The position numbers and the translations under genes are program-made. Below are positions 13,499 to 18,778 of a DNA stretch of 19,763 nucleotides, one piece after another. Numbering within the stretch: the stretch's first letter is position 1; every line of letters starts with the position of its first letter. The notes beneath the pieces were generated by a model that worked only from the letters and a program-made list of their open reading frames with translations, did no database searches and was not told the origin of the DNA. This stretch comes from Coriobacteriales bacterium (GTDB taxonomy: Bacteria > Actinomycetota > Coriobacteriia > Coriobacteriales > UBA8131): the NCBI GenBank assembly GCA_031276475.1, contig JAISMZ010000173.1, forward strand, positions 1 through 19,763, given 5' to 3'.

Positions 13499-14110
13499 CT
13501 ATCCTTCATGTCCCGTGCCCCGCTTCCTCGCCGTTACCGTCATGATCAGGTCGGCCGCAGTGCGCCCTGCCTCTCCTCCGCCATGCAGCCCGAGCTTTGC
13601 CATGACGCCGTGCTGGGCGCGCGAGACCAACATCAGGTTGTCCAGGGTGATGTTCGTGCGATCCCCATCCTTAAAGACGACGTTCCTGTCTTTGGGGATA
13701 GGCCCGTTGGCCTCCTCCCAGAGGATCCTATGCACCTGCCGCCACCCGAAGCGCGACGGCTTGGTGTCGGCGACCTTGCGCCACAGGTAGCCGTCGCTGC
13801 GCCAGGTCTCGGTACCGATGGGCTTGTAGGTGTGAGGACGGCGACCCGGCTTAAAGCGCGTCTCGGCGCTGCGGCCGCCAGCGGTGTAGTGCAGCCCCTT
13901 GTTCCAGGTCTTGCACCCCTTCACAAAGCGGCCTGTCCGCCCTGTATTCAGCCTGTTGTTCTTGATGTAGGATTTGACCTGGGCAAGTGTGATAGGCGAG
14001 TCAGAGAACCGTGCGTTGAACACCGCGGCAATCTCTTTATGGGAGTGATCCGGAACGGCCATGCGGAGGAATTCACGCTCCTCGTCAGAGTACCGACGCA
14101 CGTCACTCAC
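13499..14110 (-). CDS. HNH endonuclease (homing type) with N-terminal HTH
   Basis: A 203-residue protein. The first 60 residues hold a helix-turn-helix-like start (YSDEEREFLRMAVPDHSHKE). A central part has GRFVKGCKTWNKGLHYTAGG. The HNH module follows: GWRQVHRILWEEANGPIPKD, then NVVFKDGDRTNITLDNLMLV. This matches the HNH_3-type homing nucleases of Gram-positive phages; the H-H of the first catalytic strand reads V-F here, a variant seen in this group from memory. Start is GTG 14110. Free-standing, between two unrelated genes, with a partial copy of its 3' end downstream, it is probably a mobile nuclease. Activity is not certain because of the substituted His. Confidence 0.8.
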   Translation of the reverse strand: MSDVRRYSDEEREFLRMAVPDHSHKEIAAVFNARFSDSPITLAQVKSYIKNNRLNTGRTGRFVKGCKTWNKGLHYTAGGRSAETRFKPGRRPHTYKPIGTETWRSDGYLWRKVADTKPSRFGWRQVHRILWEEANGPIPKDRNVVFKDGDRTNITLDNLMLVSRAQHGVMAKLGLHGGGEAGRTAADLIMTVTARKRGTGHEG

Positions 14111-14342
14111 CTGCCTTCAGCATCGGCGGTATTTTCATATTGGCGTCACCGGCCTGCTCTCGCATTTTCAGCACGCTCGCAGCGAGCTGTCCACCGGCGA
14201 TGATCTGCGATGCCACGCCAGTCATCGCCCGTGCCCGGCGCAACTCTTTATCGAGCTGCTCATCGGTCAGCTCATCGTCGTTGATCCTCTCCAGCGCCTC
14301 AAAGAGGTGGTTGTTAAGGTCTTGCAGGGTATTCCTTGGCAT
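14103..14342 (-). CDS. Small conserved phage protein
   Basis: A 79-residue helical protein (MPRNTLQDLNNHLFEALERI, then TDEQLDKELRRARAMTGVAS and QIIAGGQLAASVLKM). Proteins of this shape occur in many phages of Gram-positive and other bacteria: an N-terminal LxDLNxxLFxxLERLxD, then a central helix with L-x-x-E-L-x-R-A-x-A-M-x-x-V-A. Their function is unknown. The ribosome binding site GGAAGGAG precedes ATG 14342 by about 7 nt. It overlaps the HNH gene start by 8 nt. Confidence 0.7.
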   Translation of the reverse strand: MPRNTLQDLNNHLFEALERINDDELTDEQLDKELRRARAMTGVASQIIAGGQLAASVLKMREQAGDANMKIPPMLKAGE

Positions 14343-14399
14343 GTTGTGCTCCTTCCCGCGCGCCGGGCCGCCGGTCGCGCATTTTTTGAATGTGCACTT

Positions 14400-15083
14400 T
14401 CAAAAATACTCAACCTCTCCCTCGCCTACCGCATCTGCCGCTACCATCACGGCATTGCAGTCCAGGCACCCGATGTTTACAGCCTTCGTGGCGCGCACGC
14501 TCATACCGCAGACCGGGCATACGTATTTGCGGGTTGAAGAGGAGCGACTGCCACCTGTAAGCGACATAGAGTCCAGCGCGTGGAGCCCGACCGCCTTGGC
14601 AAACGCTTTAGACCAGGCGGAGAACTCCGGTGCCGGCTTGGTGGTGCTCCAGCCGACGCGGCTGTCCTTGCTGATCACCAGGCCGCGCAGCTCGGCCTGC
14701 TCTTTGAAGTGCTTGTTGTGGTAGGCACCGCCGCGCGACGTGTCCTGGATGCCGCTGTCCAGGCAGAACTGATGGACCATCTCATGGTTCAGCGTGGCGA
14801 ACAGGTCATCTATCGGCCGATCCAGGTCTCCTGCGGCGATGTTTATCTCAGGCAGCGTTGCTTCCTCGGCCTTCCAGCCCATCGACCGGAAGTGCCCGTA
14901 GGTGCCGGCGCGGCTCTGGATGGTGATGATGGGGCGATCTAGGGAGCTGTTGTAGTAGCGCGCGTTTATCGCGTCATAGGCCCGCTCGAGCATAGCCAGC
15001 ACCGGCGAAAGCTCGTAGGTGACGGTCTCTGCGGGCTTCTTGCCGGTGCTGGCAACGGGTTTCTTCACGGCCTTTGCCGTCAT
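14400..15083 (-). CDS. SprT-like zinc metalloprotease
   Basis: A 227-residue protein. A short basic N-terminus (about 1-20) leads to the SprT-like domain: LERAYDAINARYYNSSL at about 32-48, TIQSR, then the zinc motif LNHEMVHQFC with His100, Glu101 and His104, and HNKHF with a third ligand near His122-His125. The C-terminal zinc ribbon has CPVC (189-192) and CLDC (206-209). SprT-like enzymes in bacteria and phages are putative metalloproteases, related to eukaryotic Spartan which cuts DNA-protein crosslinks. ATG 15083 has GGAGGGG upstream and overlaps the previous stop by 4 nt. The 57-residue upstream extension is out-of-frame sequence of the membrane gene below. Confidence 0.85.
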   Translation of the reverse strand: MTAKAVKKPVASTGKKPAETVTYELSPVLAMLERAYDAINARYYNSSLDRPIITIQSRAGTYGHFRSMGWKAEEATLPEINIAAGDLDRPIDDLFATLNHEMVHQFCLDSGIQDTSRGGAYHNKHFKEQAELRGLVISKDSRVGWSTTKPAPEFSAWSKAFAKAVGLHALDSMSLTGGSRSSSTRKYVCPVCGMSVRATKAVNIGCLDCNAVMVAADAVGEGEVEYF

Positions 15084-15259
15084 CTGCTCCCCTCCCGCTT
15101 TGTCATCCACTGCCCGATGAGCCAGACGTCGATCGCCATCGCTGCCAGGCTTGCGCCAGTCAGCGCCAGCACCAGCCAGCCTGTGTGGTAGATGTCCACC
15201 GTGTGGTAAACAAGCGGGATGTTTAGCACGACGATGCCGAGGCGCTTGAGCCATTTCAT
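15080..15259 (-). CDS. 59-residue membrane protein
   Basis: A short gene with a GGAGG site 5-6 nt before ATG 15259, overlapping its neighbours by 4 nt on both sides. It begins MKWLKRLGIVVLNIPLVYHT and then has a hydrophobic stretch (GWLVLALTGASLAAMAIDVW), ending WMTKREGSR. That is one or two transmembrane helices with a basic end. No family recognised. It lies between a HTH gene and the SprT-like gene in an operon of coupled small genes. Confidence 0.65.
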   Translation of the reverse strand: MKWLKRLGIVVLNIPLVYHTVDIYHTGWLVLALTGASLAAMAIDVWLIGQWMTKREGSR

Positions 15260-15495
15260 TGCAACCTCCCTATATCCAAATTTTCACAGCCCCTTGTGTC
15301 GCCGCCGGGCCCGTAGTGGTCGCGGTACCAGTCGAGGAAGTCTGAGTACAGCACCTGCGGGCGCTGGGCGCGCCTGAACGTCGGGATTCCGTCCTTGGCC
15401 ACGGTGTCCAGGTTCGACCGCAGCCACTTGGCGTCGATGCCAGTCAGCTTGGCCAGTTCGGCCGCCGTGAGGAGGGGGTTTTGCCAGCCGGTCAT
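15256..15495 (-). CDS. Small HTH (excisionase/MerR-like) protein
   Basis: A 79-residue protein. NPLLTAAELAKLTGIDAKWL, then RSNLDTVAKDGIPTFRRAQR and YSDFLDWYRDHYG form a MerR/excisionase-like winged HTH of the small phage type: L-L-T-x-x-E-L-A-x-x-T-G, a recognition helix and a wing with Y-x-x-x-D-F-x-x-W. It could be an excisionase, or a regulator of early genes; no integrase is in the window to decide. It overlaps both neighbours by 4 nt. There is no zinc or signal motif. Confidence 0.65.
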   Translation of the reverse strand: MTGWQNPLLTAAELAKLTGIDAKWLRSNLDTVAKDGIPTFRRAQRPQVLYSDFLDWYRDHYGPGGDTRGCENLDIGRLQ

Positions 15496-15842
15496 GCCGC
15501 ACCGCCTTCCACTGTGCCGGCAACCACCATGCCAGCCTCCACATCGCGGCCGCCCGGGATGCCTGTCAGTCTTGACCAGGCTACCTCGGCCCTATCGGGC
15601 GAATCATAGAAGCTCGAGACTTGTATACAGCTGTCGCACCCGGTGCGCACGACGACGCACCAGACCGGCTTGTCGCCAAGCCACATGCTTAGGATCAGAT
15701 ACTCGCTCGAATCGGTCCACGCCGCATCACCATCTTTTTCGCGGGTAGCAAGCCATATGCCGAACCTTGCGCCAAGAAGGAAGAAGGCGAGGAGGAAAGC
15801 AACGATAGAGATAATGAGTCCGATTATTTGTAGGACGCTCAT
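15492..15842 (-). CDS. N-terminally membrane-anchored protein
   Basis: A 116-residue protein with one clear transmembrane helix at residues 4-27 (LQIIGLIISIVAFLLAFFLL), then a soluble domain including SEYLILSMWLGDKPVWCVVV and CDSCIQVSSFYDSPDRAEVA. This may be a small alpha/beta domain; the CxxC may bind metal or form a disulfide. Start ATG 15842 follows the junction repeat of this array. The stop overlaps the HTH gene start by 4 nt. Family unknown. Its place is among small early genes that are often accessory and variable between phages. Confidence 0.65.
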   Translation of the reverse strand: MSVLQIIGLIISIVAFLLAFFLLGARFGIWLATREKDGDAAWTDSSEYLILSMWLGDKPVWCVVVRTGCDSCIQVSSFYDSPDRAEVAWSRLTGIPGGRDVEAGMVVAGTVEGGAA

Positions 15843-15866
15843 ACCCCATCACCCGCTTTCTCGCGG
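15839..15866 (-). repeat. Junction repeat copy J1
   Basis: Copy of a shared element reading GCGAGAAAGCGGGTGATGGG then GTATGAG on the minus strand. It supplies an AGGGTGAT-like Shine-Dalgarno (GGGTGAT) and the ATG of the 116-residue gene. Here the upstream gene uses a different frame from the other copies (ends PRESG and stops inside the element). Confidence 0.8.
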
Positions 15867-16073
15867 ATCGTAATACCAGCTGAGCGGCTCTATCGTGCTC
15901 CAGTACTCGATCACCCCGGTCTGAGGGTCAATAACCTCACAGAACATCCCCTTTGCAGTGGAGTAGGCCTTAGATATCTTCCCCCGCGGGTGGGGGCAGA
16001 ATACCTCTTCGTGGTACTCGGAGCCGTGGATGATCCTGTTTTTCGCAGCTCGGTAGTCTTCCCAGGAGCTCAT
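15849..16073 (-). CDS. Unknown 74-residue protein
   Basis: A small soluble protein (MSSWEDYRAAKNRIIHGSEY, EEVFCPHPRGKISKAYSTAK, then a C-terminal EVIDPQTGVIEYWSTIEPLS). No family recognised. The ATG 16073 is supplied by junction repeat J2 and the stop lies inside J1, so the gene is one cassette in the repeat-linked array. Its reading frame at the 3' end differs from that of the other cassettes at the shared repeat (PRESG rather than REKxGDGA), which shows the repeat is conserved as DNA, not as peptide. It is predicted to be transcribed with the early operon. Confidence 0.6.
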   Translation of the reverse strand: MSSWEDYRAAKNRIIHGSEYHEEVFCPHPRGKISKAYSTAKGMFCEVIDPQTGVIEYWSTIEPLSWYYDPRESG

Positions 16074-16098
16074 GCCCCATCACCTTCTTTCTCGCGGG
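16070..16098 (-). repeat. Junction repeat copy J2, upstream gene missing
   Basis: Minus-strand CGCGAGAAAGAAGGTGATGG then GGCATGAG, giving the start of the 74-residue gene. Upstream of it one reads ECGAGFPAREKEGDGA then stop, a 3'-end remnant without a minus-strand gene body, because 16154-16531 is occupied by a plus-strand gene. Probable scar of cassette replacement. Confidence 0.8.
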
Positions 16099-16120
16099 CG
16101 GGAAACCCCGCACCGCATTC

Positions 16121-16129
16121 TGCTATGAT
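16121..16129 (+). promoter_or_regulatory. Extended -10 promoter of the plus-strand gene
   Basis: TGC followed by TATGAT is an extended -10 box; the -35 region (around 16101) is poor, as tolerated with TGn. The transcript would begin near 16136, giving a short leader that already contains the GGGAG ribosome binding site before ATG 16154. Confidence 0.5.
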
Positions 16130-16153
16130 TTCCCAAAAATGAAGGGAGCGGCC

Positions 16154-16531
16154 ATGTACTCGATGTACGGGATTGAACTCAACAGCGCCCAGTACGAAGC
16201 GCTTAAAGACCTTGCGGAGAAGATCGAGACGGGAGAAGATCCCCGGCAGTATGTCATCGACAAAATTGCCGCTGACGACGAGCTGCTTGACGTTTATCTC
16301 GAGCTGCACGACAAAGGGCTTATGCAAGGGGTAAAGGGATGGGGGGTGTACGTCTGCTCCGGCCTGACCAGCAACGGGCGCAACTTCGTGGCCGATCGGG
16401 AGGCTACAACGACTGCGGAGGCGAGAAAGAGCCGCAATCAGATCATCCGTGAGGCCGCCTTCGCCCTTGGTGGTGCAGTGCTTGCCGTGGCGTCCACACT
16501 GACTCTCCATTACGTATTCGGGATAGGCTGA
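16154..16531 (+). CDS. Plus-strand accessory (moron-like) protein with C-terminal membrane helix
   Basis: A 125-residue protein on the opposite strand to its neighbours. Residues 1-70 are acidic and helical (MYSMYGIELNSAQYEALKDL, then AEKIETGEDPRQYVIDKIAA). A middle segment holds GLMQGVKGWGVYVCSGLTSN, a pattern in which a winged-helix-like domain ends in a G-L-T-x-x-G-R. The end is a basic helix, then a transmembrane segment (FALGGAVLAVASTLTLHYVF). ATG 16154 has GGGAG 6 nt upstream; the in-frame ATG 16139 lacks a site. With its own promoter and strand switch it fits a gene expressed in the lysogen, such as superinfection exclusion; that is inference. Confidence 0.7.
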   Translation: MYSMYGIELNSAQYEALKDLAEKIETGEDPRQYVIDKIAADDELLDVYLELHDKGLMQGVKGWGVYVCSGLTSNGRNFVADREATTTAEARKSRNQIIREAAFALGGAVLAVASTLTLHYVFGIG

Positions 16532-16536
16532 CACGG

Positions 16537-16629
16537 CTACCCCACCACCTTGATGATTATTCCCGCGATGATGTACCCGACCATCGCTGATACCCAGCCG
16601 ATAATGAATGGGCGTAGCTTTCCTCTCAT
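16537..16629 (-). CDS. 30-residue membrane microprotein
   Basis: A very short ORF whose ATG 16629 lies in junction repeat J3, overlapping the previous stop by 4 nt (ATGA). It reads MRGKLRPFIIGWVSAMVGYI and ends IIAGIIIKVVG, that is a positively charged start, then one hydrophobic helix. It ends 6 bp from the end of the convergent plus-strand gene. It is probably translated because it owns the same ribosome binding and start element as the other cassettes; a function is not known. Shortened remnant of a longer gene is the alternative. Confidence 0.5.
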   Translation of the reverse strand: MRGKLRPFIIGWVSAMVGYIIAGIIIKVVG

Positions 16630-16655
16630 GCCCCATCACCCTCTTTCTCGCGGCT
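16626..16655 (-). repeat. Junction repeat copy J3
   Basis: Minus-strand CGCGAGAAAGAGGGTGATGG then GGCATGAG. Encodes the C-terminal REKEGDGA of the 86-residue protein, and the AGGGTGAT Shine-Dalgarno plus ATG of the 30-residue gene. Confidence 0.85.
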
Positions 16656-16886
16656 GGGGGTGGCAGCGGCGGCGATGTAGGGAGCGAGCGTGAGGGCGAA
16701 CATGGCGTTTTGGATGGGAAACGCCTCAGCCACCGGAACCCTTATGTAGTGGTCGTTTGAATAGCGCACAAACAAGACGTCATCGTTGATGCTGTCCACT
16801 ACCCCGACAACAGCCAGAGGCTCCAAGATGCTGGTGGCGTTGAGGAACACGACGAGCTGGCCTTCTATGAAGCGTGAGGTTTTCAT
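16626..16886 (-). CDS. Unknown 86-residue protein, cassette gene
   Basis: Small protein starting MKTSRFIEGQLVVFLNATSI, with beta-rich sequence VVGVVDSINDDVLFVRYSND (a small SH3-like or Tudor-like barrel is possible, with two short strands around a DVLFVRY strand), then a hydrophobic helix FALTLAPYIAAAA and the repeat-encoded end REKEGDGA. The start is in J4 and the stop in J3. No family recognised. It belongs to the same coupled early series and may be an accessory factor swapped as a cassette. Confidence 0.65.
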   Translation of the reverse strand: MKTSRFIEGQLVVFLNATSILEPLAVVGVVDSINDDVLFVRYSNDHYIRVPVAEAFPIQNAMFALTLAPYIAAAATPSREKEGDGA

Positions 16887-16931
16887 GCCCCATCACCCGC
16901 TTTCTCACGGCCAAGGATGGTGTCGGTGGTG
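16883..16931 (-). repeat. Junction repeat copy J4 with extended 27-bp tail repeat
   Basis: Minus-strand GTGAGAAAGCGGGTGATGGG then GCATGAA, at the junction of the 102- and 86-residue genes. Its extension, 16905-16931, is identical over 27 bp to 17198-17224 at the end of the Cro-like gene; it encodes TTDTILGR in both. Confidence 0.85.
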
Positions 16932-17191
16932 ATAGGATGGGTGGCGGCGATGACATCGTCAGAAAAGCCCATTTCCTTCATAAGGGAAGCAAACTCCGGC
17001 TCTAAAGGAGGGAGCTTCTCAAGGATCACTTCCTCGGGGTTGCGGATAAAGGACTGCCGGTATACGTGGCCGTATCCTTTGTCTTCATTTTCGACTGACA
17101 AAGTGATGGGAAAGAGGATCCACTTATTGTTCTTATTCACTAAATTGTTGTAGATAATTGTGGCCTCCCGCTTTGTGATGATGATGTTCAC
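16883..17191 (-). CDS. Unknown 102-residue protein, cassette gene
   Basis: Early protein starting MNIIITKREATIIYNNLVNK, relatively AT-rich in its first third, then LFPITLSVENEDKGYGHVYR, a Glu/Pro-rich middle (EEVILEKLPPLEPEFASLMK), a short helix EMGFSDDVIAA and the C-terminal tail TTDTILGREKAGDGA. The tail is encoded by the duplicated DNA shared with the Cro-like gene. GTG start at 17191 overlaps the preceding stop by 4 nt (GTGA). No family recognised. Lower GC suggests the body of the gene came from a different source than its ends. Confidence 0.65.
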   Translation of the reverse strand: MNIIITKREATIIYNNLVNKNNKWILFPITLSVENEDKGYGHVYRQSFIRNPEEVILEKLPPLEPEFASLMKEMGFSDDVIAATHPITTDTILGREKAGDGA

Positions 17192-17427
17192 AGGGCATCA
17201 CGGCCAAGGATGGTGTCGGTGGTGTTAGTATTATTGACATTCGGAAGTAAAAAAATATCGCTCAGTCCGCATCCTAAAAATGAACAGGCAGCTTGAGCCT
17301 GATGAACGCTCATCCTCTCTGGATGTTTCTCATAGTGTGAGTAAGTTTGCCGCGAAACGCCCAAATGCTCAGCTACCGCCGTTAGTTTAATGCCTCGGCT
17401 CTCTCTGAAAGTCCTTAAGGATTCCAT
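17188..17427 (-). CDS. Cro-like HTH regulator (XRE type)
   Basis: A 79-residue protein with one XRE helix-turn-helix: LRTFRESRGIKLTAVAEHLG then VSRQTYSHYEKHPERMSV, the recognition helix being VSRQTYSHYE. A hydrophobic segment (AQAACSFLGCGLSDIFLLP) may form a dimer interface. The C-terminus NNTNTTDTILGRDAL includes the DNA-duplicated TTDTILGR tail. It is divergent from the S24 repressor across the operator at 17470-17521, and is the first gene of the early operon, so Cro-type control of the switch is likely. ATG 17427 follows GAAGGAG. Confidence 0.85.
   Translation of the reverse strand: MESLRTFRESRGIKLTAVAEHLGVSRQTYSHYEKHPERMSVHQAQAACSFLGCGLSDIFLLPNVNNTNTTDTILGRDAL
17198..17224 (-). repeat. 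Junction copy J5 (27-bp tail repeat, degenerate)
   Basis: Identical over 27 bp to 16905-16931. The rest of the junction element is shortened here, as if 12 bp between two TCAC tetramers were deleted. The Cro-like gene stops with RDAL and the next gene starts with GTG instead of ATG. Confidence 0.75.
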
Positions 17428-17470
17428 TCCTGCTCTCCTTCTTTGACCACTAAAACACCTTGTCTGCCCA

Positions 17471-17500
17471 ATGTTAGCAAAATTAACATTGACCTGTCAA
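17471..17500 (-). promoter_or_regulatory. Early promoter for the Cro-like operon
   Basis: Minus strand: -35 TTGACA at 17495-17500, 18-bp spacer, -10 TAACAT at 17471-17476 with an upstream TGC (extended -10). The operator inverted repeat lies within the spacer and -10, so repressor binding would block it directly. Confidence 0.7.
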
Positions 17501-17517
17501 GAGTTTTAACCGAAAAT
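17489..17517 (+). promoter_or_regulatory. Possible promoter of the repressor gene
   Basis: TTGACC at 17489-17494, 17-bp spacer, GAAAAT at 17512-17517. The -10 is weak and the -35 overlaps the operator, so autoregulation is plausible. The third AATGTTA site is placed on the -10. Confidence 0.4.
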
Positions 17518-17548
17518 GTTAATAAAACTTTCTGAGGAAGTGAGGATC

Positions 17549-18184
17549 ATGCCTCTTTCGACCAACATCAAGCATTTCAGATTGGCCAGCGGGTTGACGC
17601 AAGAGCAACTAGCTGAAAGGCTTGACGTTACCCGCTCGACCGTCACCCAGTGGGAAACTGGCTGGTCTAGCCCTAAAATAGGCAGAATCGTAGAGCTGGC
17701 GCAGGCATTCGACATCGACCCTGCGAGGTTGATGTTCGACAAAACGCCCCCTCCCGGAGCCATCCGCGCCCGCGCCGTTGACACCGTACCGGTGCCCGTC
17801 TACGGCGTTATCGCTGCGGGAGAGCCGATAGAGATGATTGAGGCCATCGACGAAATGGAGGTGCCGGTGTCACGCATCGGCGGGCATACGGAATACTACT
17901 TCCTGGTTGTCAGGGGCGACTCAATGAACAACGAGATCCTCGACGGCTCCTACGTCCTTATCGACCCCAATGCCGAGGTGCATAACGGAGATACCGTGGC
18001 TGTCAACGTCAATGGCGACGATGCCACACTGAAAATATGGCACAAGACGGCGAACAGCGTCATCCTGTCCCCAAACTCCACTAATCCGGAGCACAAGGAC
18101 TTGGTGATAGATGAGACGAGCCCAGATGCGCCTAACCTGCGCGTACTGGGGAAAAAGGTCTGGGCGATGTACCCGGAGGGATAG
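17549..18184 (+). CDS. CI/LexA-type phage repressor (XRE plus S24 peptidase)
   Basis: A 211-residue repressor. The N-terminal HTH (about 5-62) has FRLASGLTQEQLAERLDVTR then STVTQWETGWSSP, the recognition helix being RSTVTQWETG. The C-terminal S24 domain has the AG cleavage site in IAAGEP (Ala90-Gly91), the catalytic Ser in VRGDSMNN (Ser125) and the catalytic Lys in DATLKIWHK (Lys162), so RecA-stimulated self-cleavage is expected. It would hold the early promoter off in the lysogen. I chose ATG 17549 with GAGG upstream; the ATG 17516 would place 11 residues before the HTH and lacks a site. The gene is on the plus strand, divergent from the Cro-like gene. Confidence 0.93.
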   Translation: MPLSTNIKHFRLASGLTQEQLAERLDVTRSTVTQWETGWSSPKIGRIVELAQAFDIDPARLMFDKTPPPGAIRARAVDTVPVPVYGVIAAGEPIEMIEAIDEMEVPVSRIGGHTEYYFLVVRGDSMNNEILDGSYVLIDPNAEVHNGDTVAVNVNGDDATLKIWHKTANSVILSPNSTNPEHKDLVIDETSPDAPNLRVLGKKVWAMYPEG

Positions 18185-18207
18185 CAGCTTGAGGGAAGGA
18201 TACGCGC

Positions 18208-18735
18208 ATGGGGTTTTTCAAAAGAAGATCGCTTAAGTCTGCTGTTAAATCTGCTGCGAGGAAGACGATAAAGAAAGCGTTGTCGCCTGCGAAGAAAAAG
18301 AAGAAAGCTGCCCCCGCCATGACCAATTCTAGGCGAGGGCTCGAAAACCCTACTCCCACCGCAAAGGCATTTGAGACACCTCTTGGCAAAATAAGAGTTC
18401 GGGTTGAGGGCGAGCGCTACAGAAAAGAGAAGATTAACAAGATGAAAAAGAATGTCCCCCGGAGGTTTTCGCTTACTCCGCAAAACCAATACCAGCGAGA
18501 CGTGGGGTGGCCAGAGGGTAATTTCGTTAATCTCAATACCTATCCAAGCAAGCGTACAACTTACAACAATTGGCTCGGCTATGTTGAATACGACGGAAAG
18601 CCGTCGGCGTCAATACTCGCACAATATGTTAACTCCGGACACCCTGTAAGCGTCTGGGGAGAAGTTGTTCAAAACGGAGAATATGTTGACATTTATCTGC
18701 TGTTACCTCGAAAAAATGAGATTGTGCTTCCATAA
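18208..18735 (+). CDS. Lys-rich accessory protein of unknown function
   Basis: A 175-residue protein. The N-terminal 40 residues are extremely basic (KRRSLKSAVKSAARKTIKKA, then LSPAKKKKKAAPA), likely a nucleic-acid-binding or disordered tail. The C-terminal domain (about 85-175) has NFVNLNTYPSKRTTYNNWLG, YVEYDGKPSASILAQYVNSG and WGEVVQNGEYVDIYLLLP, a small beta-rich fold; a HIRAN-like barrel came to mind but the match is too weak to assert. It is codirectional with the repressor, 23 nt after it, and GAGGGAAGG is placed before the ATG. Lower GC than the structural genes. Possibly cotranscribed with the repressor in lysogens. Confidence 0.6.
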   Translation: MGFFKRRSLKSAVKSAARKTIKKALSPAKKKKKAAPAMTNSRRGLENPTPTAKAFETPLGKIRVRVEGERYRKEKINKMKKNVPRRFSLTPQNQYQRDVGWPEGNFVNLNTYPSKRTTYNNWLGYVEYDGKPSASILAQYVNSGHPVSVWGEVVQNGEYVDIYLLLPRKNEIVLP

Positions 18736-18778
18736 CAAGCGAAAGGAAGTGCGGACATAAAGAAGGAGGGTATCCCAT

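Larger units (their letters stand above)
17470..17521. promoter_or_regulatory. Operator sites between repressor and Cro-like gene
   Basis: AATGTTA (17470-17476) and TAACATT (17484-17490) form a perfect 7-bp inverted repeat with a 7-nt spacer. A third AATGTTA lies at 17515-17521. They overlap the -10 of the minus promoter and flank the plus promoter, the arrangement expected of a CI/Cro-type switch. Confidence 0.7.

Noticed and set aside
15084..15254. N-terminal extension of the SprT-like protein
   Set aside because: These 57 residues read the 59-residue membrane gene in another frame; ATG 15083 has a strong GGAGGGG site.
16070..16639. 189-residue minus-strand reading frame across the plus-strand gene
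   Set aside because: Its body is antisense to the plus-strand gene at 16154-16531, which has a promoter, ribosome binding site and credible protein. It also overlaps the 30-residue ORF in another frame. Only its last codons (from J2) are likely ancestral coding sequence.
15839..17224. CRISPR-like array
   Set aside because: The repeats are spaced by whole genes of different lengths, are part of coding sequence and occur at start/stop junctions; no spacer-like pattern and no cas genes.
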